Below, piece after piece: positions 57,263 through 64,000 of a stretch of 64,000 nucleotides of DNA (the first letter of the stretch is position 1; every line of letters begins with the position of its first letter). The DNA comes from Ryuthela nishihirai (Eukaryota; Arthropoda; Arachnida; Araneae; Heptathelidae), in NCBI GenBank assembly GCA_038380435.1, contig JAWZYU010000011.1:88512501-88576500 (forward strand). Reading direction: 5' to 3'. Position numbers and translations under genes: made by a program. The notes under the pieces are model-generated. The model was given only the letters and a program-made list of their open reading frames with translations. It did not search any database and had not been told where the DNA came from.

Positions 57263-58084
57263 TTCAAACTAATGGTTTAATTTCAACCTAATGGTTTTTA
57301 ACCAAATGGTCAATTTTAACCTAAAGGTGTCCAGAACACATTTCGAATGTTCCAGCACCCATTTCAGCAAGCACACTCTATTCAGATAGTGAGAAACGTG
57401 CTCCCTTGAAGCCACAGTTATTAGCGCGATGCTATGGCCTGATGATTCTTTGGAAAAGATGAGGTACACTTCACTCTCAGATAATGCAAGCAATTTTGTG
57501 TTTGAAATGGAGACAAATCCACATGCAATTGTCCCCACATCGCTATATGAAGCTAAGGCGTGAATGCAATACTGAGTTTGAAATGGGGATATTTTACTTC
57601 GTGGAAAAAAATAGTAGCCGCCGTTGTGCCTACTCTCAGAGGAACCCAATCACTGCAAAAATAAAAGAAACGGTGTCTGTGTGGCAGAATATGGCTTTTC
57701 ATTATCGTAATGGAGTGTGGCGCATTTTTTTAATGTGTAAACCAATCCTGTTTTCAACCCCCTGTAATCTAAAAACTGATATCCTACTAAATGGTTGCAA
57801 ATATCTTCAGCTTCAACTACTCCTGCACAATTTTATGGAAATTCTACGATAAATCATGTTATCTGTTTCCTTCCTAGACTTCATAAAAGATCATTTGAGG
57901 AACTATTATGCTGTTGCCGTGTACATCTCATAGGTTAGGATACGGACGTTCTGTTGGCCGGAATGCGATTGACGGTGGTTTTGAGTTGTGTTTATCCTAG
58001 ATGGTGCGACAAGAATTTATGGCGCAATTTAGTTCTCCAAATCACTACTGCATAATTCGCATAAATCATGCTTGGATTTATCCA
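57263..58084. other. Unassigned, weakly coding-like
   Basis: Overlapping frames of 122-126 codons exist on both strands at 57269-57852, but neither matches a known family, and each could be the shadow of the other or chance. Confidence 0.3.
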
Positions 58085-58695
58085 TGAAAATACTTTATTT
58101 ACAAGAATTTAAGTTGAATTTTTTAATTAACATCAGCGAAATATCAAACTATAACGATGAACTTCAGGATTTAGAAATCAACGCTGCTTTTGAAGAACAA
58201 CAAGAATCTGAACTAGAAATAGTGTTGGCATTTAAATTTTAGATGAAGTCCTTTCACTGTGCAATAAATGCATGGATTTGTTGAAAGAGCATGATATTAA
58301 TATTTCGTGACTGGATGCCATAAGACGATGTTGTGACCAGTTAATGAAATACTACAAATAAATATTACGCACAAAGCAGAGCCAAGTAATGCAAACCAGC
58401 TAGTTTCGTTCCTTATTAAGAAATAAACTATAAAATTAATTAATCGATCACATATATGTACATATTTACATGCATAATAATGCATTTATATAATCTTTCA
58501 ATAAATATTGTGAATTATAATCATTTTTGTTGAAATAAAACATTCATTAAAAAACCAAGGAAAGGAAACAAGATCAATAAGATAGACAAAAATACAAACA
58601 AATTAAAAATCCCCTCGTTTTACGCGGAAATTCGTTTAACGATGGTCTTCCCAGAACTCATCTCTCGCATTAAATCAGGATTTCCTGTATTACTG
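58085..58695 (+). mobile_element. pogo-like 3' half (tentative)
   Basis: Plus frames contain an acidic segment (NDELQDLEINAAFEEQQESE) followed, after a shift, by DEVLSLCNKCMDLLKEHDIN and LDAIRRCCDQLMKYY. This resembles the acidic linker and helical end of pogo/Tigger transposases. About 300 bases later is the terminal-like CGTTTTACGCGGAAATTCG to TTAAATCAGGATTTCCTGTA, which matches the motif at 1315-1385 in reverse orientation. Confidence 0.4.
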
Positions 58696-59032
58696 TTCCG
58701 TTTCTGAATTATCCATTAGTTGGAATTTTCGGAGTTAAACTACCACCAAATATATACAGTAATTTAAAAGAATTATTTGTCTTTCGTTCATTAAATACTG
58801 TCTGATACCAACGGCTGAAGAATATATCACTGATGTATCTTAATAATACGTCCAAGGTTTAAGAAAAACGGATTTTCATCAACGATGCGCTTTCAGTACC
58901 GAATGTTGGATTATCATTACTACAGCAAGTGATAGTATCCTCCCAATGTGATACTGATCTTACAAGGTTCGAGTCACAAATTGGCCTGCATTGCAGATTT
59001 TCTCCACTAATGCTTCTGGTCTGTAAATGTTA
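58696..59032. other. Non-coding stretch
   Basis: Nothing recognised. Confidence 0.4.
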
Positions 59033-61300
59033 GTTAGGCATAAACTGGAAGTAGAGCTGTGTACCAATCCCCAGTGATGATGCATAGAACCGTCCGGGTT
59101 TAGCACATAATATCCGACCCCACCCTCCTGTGGTACATGCCGTTAGTACCTTTCAAAAAAATATTCTATTTTCAAAGGGAACAGAAGTGAAGAGCTGCCA
59201 GACCGGTGTGCCCTACTGATCTGGTCATCTATGGCCACATTTTTCTTTTTGCCTGTTGAGGAGTGGTCAAATTCGCAGGGTCCTGGTGATGACCATTTAT
59301 TTATGCCTACGAGATGGATTGGTTTACGGTTTTGAGCTTGATTCTGGATTCTGGACTTGCTGCAGTGGTGAGCATCTATTGAGGGAGAATCTGCTGCTGT
59401 GTTTTATGTTTGCTTGTTGGTTGCCAGCCCTAAGTGAACAGAGGCACAGGATACCTTATATCAGCTGATGGATAATACCACTCATAGGCCATCGCAGCTA
59501 TCTGAACCCTCACTTAGCTAGTTGGGTATTTCTAATCCTAAAACTGGTGAAATGTGTCACAGGTAGGTCTTATGGCTCTTGAAAAGGTCCACTTAAAAAC
59601 GATGGTGCTTGAAGTTCCTACCAGCATGGATGATTTCCCCCTGTAACGGTGGAGGAACAGGTCTTTGTCCCATGCCTGTGATCAGGGGGCTGTTTGATAT
59701 TGTTGGCCCTACGTTTATCAATAAACTACTTTCTTCAAAAAATAACTAGAAAAAGAACTAATCATTCTCTCTCTGCAGGTATATGGAATGTCAGGACGTT
59801 ACGTAGAGATTATTCTCTTGATGTCCTCACCCAAGAATTCCAGGGTTATAACCTGTATATTCTAGGCTTCCAAGAGACCAGATGGACAGGGTATAAAAAA
59901 ATAAATATCCCCTCAAGCAGTTGCTTGCCACATAGGTCTGAGAGGAGCCTGTTAGTTTTTATACCATAGTAGAAGGTTTGTGAAGATGGCAGGACCTCAG
60001 CAGGAAAACGACACATACATACATGCCTTATCCGGTGCTCGAAACCAGGGCCCTTAGATCAGTAGCCAAGCGCGCTCACCACTGAGGTAATTAAGAATAA
60101 CTTTAAATTTCTCTTTTCAGGGAGGGAGGATAGAAAGTATCTGCAAGGTGTTAGTTTGCTTCTTAGCAGCGACACGCCAGTGATGCTCTTCTAGGATATG
60201 ACCGCATTAATAAAAGAATTTATAGAGCAAAATTTAAAACAAAAATTAAAATCTTGAATGCCATTGTTGTTACGACCACACGAAGGACTCTGATGAGAAA
60301 GAAAAGGATATTTTAAAGACTACAGGAGATTTTGAATTTTGTGAAGAAAGGAGATATTTCTCTTGTGCTAGGTGACTTCAGTGCTAAAGTTGATGCTGAC
60401 TCTGACCTTTGCGCAGGAATTTTAGGACTGGCATTTTTAGCTCCAATGACAATGGGGAACGTCTCCTACAGGTAAATGAACTTAATGGTTGCGAATAACT
60501 AACACATACTATAATCAACGGGACATTTATAAATATAGGTTTTACCTGATGTGTTGCACAGGAATATGATAGATTATATTTTAATTAAGGGCAAATGGGC
60601 TTTTCGATTAATACCAGATCATACAGAGGAGCCGAAATTGGGTCTGACCGTTACCTGGTAAAAAAAAGTGTCTTGTAACTGACGCTTAAGAAATGTTGTG
60701 CTAAGGTTAAGAAAATTACTTCTAACACTGAAGGTCTGAAAGATCCAGTTGTAGCTAAAGCATACCAGCTACGTGGTCATTAATCATTTATCATTGCTTA
60801 AGGCTGAAGTTTAGAATAAATGGGATCAGTTTAAACAGGCTTTAAAAAAAAAAAACTAACAGTACTCTTTTAGATAAAAGGGAACAGAGGAAACAAAATA
60901 ATTTTAGTGATAAGGCTATTGAACTTATTTTTGAAAGAAGGAAGTGTAGGATTAATCTGAATCAACACCCTACTAGTAGTAACAGACGACATTACAACAA
61001 GCTTAATAATCATATAAAGATTTCTAACAACTAATAAGAATCTTTGGCTTGATAGCTCGGCTGATAAAGCAGAGGAAGCTGTTGGACAGCACATCAGCAG
61101 GGTATTGTAACAGATTGTTAATGTTTTGTGTGGGGAAAAACAGTATATAAGCATAGAGACTGAGGGAGAAACATGGTAAAGTGGGTGAAGGTGAGGATTC
61201 TCTGATGACTAGGTGAGCTGAGCATTTTAAAGATGTTATAAACAATGTTATTATTTGTACTTCCATTGTTTGTAACGAGGATAGATGCATTACTGCATCT
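59033..61300 (+). mobile_element. RTE-1 copy, 5' half
   Basis: The leader begins TTAGGCATAAACTGGAAG at 59033. Endonuclease pieces (WNVRTLRRDYSLDVLTQEF, GFQETRWTG) lie near 59785-59890, interrupted by a SINE-1 at 59893-60085. The frame resumes with AAGAATAACTTTAAATTTCT, a GDFSAKV-type site near 60370, and the pre-RT linker to about 61290. It stops at GATAGATGCATT and is replaced by a palindrome. No RT catalytic region remains. Confidence 0.9.
59893..60085 (-). mobile_element. SINE-1 copy nested in RTE-1
   Basis: Minus-oriented. On +: ATATCCCCTCAAGCAGTTGC, GTGCTCGAAACCAGGG and CCAAGCGCGCTCACCACTGA. It splits the endonuclease after 'ETRWTG', with about 14 host bases lost at the junction. It dates SINE-1 activity to after this RTE-1 insertion. 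Confidence 0.93.
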
Positions 61301-61318
61301 ATTATTTACTAATAGATG

Positions 61319-61372
61319 CAATTATTAACTGAGGATAGATGCATTACTGCATCTATCCTCAGTTAATAATTG
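61319..61372. repeat. Perfect 25-bp-arm palindrome at RTE-1 break
   Basis: Arms 61319-61343 and 61348-61372 pair exactly around loop ttac. A shorter hairpin just upstream (GATAGATGCA/TGCATCTAT, 61280-61301) uses the last RTE-1 bases. Part of the arm is the RTE-1 sequence GAGGATAGATGCATT. Confidence 0.95.
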
Positions 61373-61469
61373 TAACAGTTTATTCATTTAATGATTATTT
61401 TATGGCTTTAATATTGAGAAAAGATTTATTAGCAGGAATAAATATATATATATATATTGGTACCTGTTA

Positions 61470-62190
61470 CCGTTCGCTTCTACGTTTTCTATTTCCGACT
61501 GTGTCTCTCAGAAGAAAAGAACCTTCAAAATATACTTTTATTTAATGAAAATACTAATAGTCTTATATAGTTTCATTTTGTATAGCGCGTATTTTCGTTT
61601 TACATGGAACGAATGGAATGGAACAGAAATACAAAATTCCGTTGTACCGAAAGTCGGATTAGCGAAAATAATAGTCCATACCCTCTGTTTTGATTTCTCA
61701 TCATACAACTGATTTGTTTCCGATTGTTTCTTTTGGAAATAAAAGATCTTCATAACATCCGTTTCATTGTGGACGGGTTATTGAGAATACTAGTAGCCTT
61801 ATACATTTTCGTTTCCTGTAGTCGTTACATTTATTTGAGAATGCATGACCTAGAACGTACAGAATAGAATAGAAATCTATTAATAAGACAATAGCGGTTG
61901 TTTTGATTTCTTGTAGTACATTTGATTGATTTCCGGTTGTTCCTTTCAGAAGTAAAGTATCTCTAAAGTATTCGTTTCAGTGAATGACGGATTATTGAGA
62001 ATACTAGTAGCCTTATGCATTTTCTTTTCCTGTAGTTGTTTTAAAGTAAGTCGGATTAGCGAGAAAAATTGTCATTCTCAGCTGTTTTGATTTCCTGGGA
62101 TAGATTCGATTGATTTCCGATTGTTTCTTTTAGAAGGAAAGGATTTTTTAAAATTTCGTTTCATTGAAGGTGACTGTGAATATCTCTAAC
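61470..62190. repeat. Diverged ~175-220-bp tandem repeat, about four units
   Basis: The markers GTTTTGATTTC, GATTTCCGATTGTTTCTTTT and TTCGTTTCATTG recur near 61690, 61910 and 62090, with a weaker first unit near 61480. The phrase GAGAATACTAGTAGCCTTAT is also repeated. Confidence 0.75.
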
Positions 62191-62790
62191 ATATTTTACC
62201 AATTTCCCTATTGCTTTGCGTTTTGTTGATTTCTCAAAACTGTTCTTCCACCATAGCATTCGAACGCGATGGAGACTCTTAATAATTTATGAAAAAATGA
62301 ATCTTGCGACATATAAATGATGAATGACAATCTTGCGACATAGGGAATGTCAGCTATAATAAAATTGACCTCAATGCTTTCTTTTCCCATAAAATAGGGG
62401 AATATGAAAAATATTCTTCCGCTTTATCTCCTATACGCGAAAACCGAAAGGAACGAGCTATACATCAAATGAAACCTTGTGACGCGGGGGGTGTTACAAA
62501 CTATAAAAAATTACTCCTCATTTTTTCTTCCTCCCTAAAAAAAGGGGAAAGTATGAAATTCGTTCTACTATATCTTCTGAACTCGAGGTCCTACAATTAC
62601 GAGTTAGGTGTCAAATGAATGCTAATATAATAACCGTCGTAAACGATTTCGAATTTTGTCCCCACTATTCTCTCCTCCCCTGATAAAATGCGCTAAGTGA
62701 TTTTCGCGGGGTTCGACTTTAAAGAGTCATATCTCAAATAAAAACTTGTGACGTCTCAAATGTCATGGGCTTCCTATATACTTAACATTC
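62191..62790. other. Non-coding stretch with loose internal repeats
   Basis: Phrases such as ATCAAATGAAACCTTGTGAC and CTCAAATAAAAACTTGTGAC recur, suggesting an old low-copy tandem array. No coding support. Confidence 0.45.
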
Positions 62791-64000
62791 ATCCTCCTCC
62801 TCCTCCTCCTCAAGCAGCCATGGGCTACGGAGGTCCAACCAGACAGTGCAATTTAGTTCTCCAAGCAAGTCTATCCTGAGCTACATCTACTGCATCTGGC
62901 CGCTGCACACCAATTCTAACAAGGTCCTGTTTGACATTGTCTGCCCACCGCATCCTAGGTCTCCCCTTCTTTCTGAGGCCTTTAGGCACACTGTTCATAA
63001 CTCTATTAGCCAATCTATAATTATTCATACGGGCAACATGGCCAAACCAACGGAGTCTCTCTCTGCACAATATGCTGCTTAAAGGAGGTTGCAAACTCCT
63101 TTGCCTAATCTCATCATTAGTTACAAAGTTGAACCACCTAATGCCCAAGATACTGCGTAAGCATCTGGAATCAAAAGCCTCTAGTTTCCTGTTATCTTGT
63201 TTACAAAGTGTCCAAGTTTCACTACCATAACTAACCAAACTATTATACAGTCTAATTTTAGTCTTTAGGTGTATACGCCTATTTCTCCACACTCCCCATA
63301 GGTTTTTAAAAGTCCCGGCAGCAAACCCTATTCGTCTGTTAATCTCATGACGCACATCACCATTATCTGTTATAATGCTCCCAAGATAAAAAAGATAAAA
63401 AAAGCTCCCAAGACAAAAATATTCATAGCTCCCAAGAAAATTAAACTGTGACACCTGCTCAAGACTGCAACCATTCAGATTAACTGAATTACAACCTGCC
63501 TGACCAATTTTCATCACTTTAGTTTTCTCTGTTTATAACCAAACCTACTCTACTACCAGTTTCATCAACAGCTCGAATGAAAGAGTTCATCTTATCAACA
63601 TCATTTGCCAAAAAGGCTCAATCATCAGCATAATCTAAATCAGAAATTTTCGTATCTCCAGTCCATTTAAGGCCAAAATCTTTCCCTTTAAGTGAATTTC
63701 GGATAACGTAATCAATAACCAAGCTAAAGAAAAAAGGAGACAAAATGCACCCTTATCGAACACCAAAAGTAATGCTAAACCAATTGCTACAAGCCTTACC
63801 AACTCTCACATATGAATCAGTGCTATTATAGAGAGCTATCATTATGTTAACTAACTTGTCTGGTATACCGTATGATCTCACAATCAACCACAAATTATGA
63901 CGATCAACAAAGTCGAAAGCCTTTTCGAAATCAACAAAGCTAGCAAACAAAGGTTTCTGAAACTCTAAACATTTCTCAAGAATCTGCCAAAGTGAAAATA
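62791..64000 (-). mobile_element. RTE-1 copy, runs off the window
   Basis: Minus-oriented. Here the tail is (GAG)n (CCTCCTCCTCCTCC on +, about 62791-62811) rather than (GAT)n. The C-terminal and thumb region forms a 230-codon frame at 62825-63517 (ERLRWFGHVARMNNYRLANR, KKGRPRMRWADNV) and keeps Trp where the 14158 copy has a stop. The frame is broken near 63520. The YADD region near 63625 is altered and the palm motif FASFVDFEKAFD is at about 63920. An extra segment at 63375-63440 repeats AGCTCCCAAG three times. Confidence 0.93.

Noticed and set aside
57269..57649. 126-codon minus frame overlapping a 122-codon plus frame
   Set aside because: Neither resembles a known protein, and overlap on opposite strands makes at least one a shadow. 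Kept only as an unassigned region.
58018..58046. Short match GCAATTTAGTTCTCCAA to the RTE-1 3' region
   Set aside because: Only about 17-20 bases with unrelated flanks; too short to call an insertion.

Overview
The window looks like intergenic DNA from an animal nuclear genome: AT-rich, with no operons, no compact gene spacing, and almost every recognisable protein segment belonging to a transposable element. The mix of elements (RTE-type and I-type non-LTR retrotransposons, tRNA-headed SINEs, hAT, Tc1 and pogo relics, a degenerate LTR-retrotransposon gag) suggests an arthropod, perhaps a chelicerate. That guess rests on element families only. No host gene could be identified. Two short exon-like stretches (7447-7645 and 13049-13143) and one unassigned decayed frame (28640-29365, minus) are the only non-transposon coding candidates.

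The dominant component is one RTE-clade LINE family, called RTE-1 here. It has an apurinic endonuclease domain, a reverse transcriptase with a YADD box, a basic C-terminal segment and a trinucleotide tail. The best copy is 14158-17855 (minus). Its endonuclease and RT frames are almost intact, separated by a 2-base frameshift and with one late nonsense codon. Other copies or fragments lie at 3645-4459, 8722-12115, 39883-40350, 43840-45520 (broken by a rearranged block), 46273-47441, 59033-61300 and 62791-64000 (runs off the end). A second, much older LINE, BovB-like, lies at 21719-25498. It carries a Tc1-type MITE and a hAT-type MITE, and a SINE sits at its left edge. The 3' end of an I-type LINE with an unbroken RNase H-zinc knuckle frame lies at 48849-49562.

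Two SINE families are repeated. SINE-1 (eight copies, about 200 bp) has a tRNA-like head and a 3' end that shares about 14 nt with the 3' end of RTE-1, suggesting a LINE-SINE partnership. SINE-2 (six copies, about 390 bp) has a different tRNA-like head, a central conserved block and, in the best copy, an AACCC-type tail with a perfect 13-bp target duplication.

DNA transposon remains: Tc1-like transposase scraps (676-960, 8160-8420), a FAM200/ZBED-like hAT (19671-21214), a pogo/Tigger-like element (41110-41868), a second pogo-like tail (58085-58695) and other TIR fragments. Tandem repeats include a ~508-bp repeat (4560-6245), a 28-bp minisatellite with higher-order structure (52813-53665), a 308-bp duplication (27646-28250) and a 22-bp array (48487-48579). 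Six near-perfect snap-back palindromes with very short loops are scattered through the window, one of them exactly at the broken end of an RTE-1 copy. I found no coherent new gene system. The most interesting points are the LINE-SINE 3'-end sharing, the palindromes, the templated rearrangement inside an RTE-1 copy and the unassigned relic frame.
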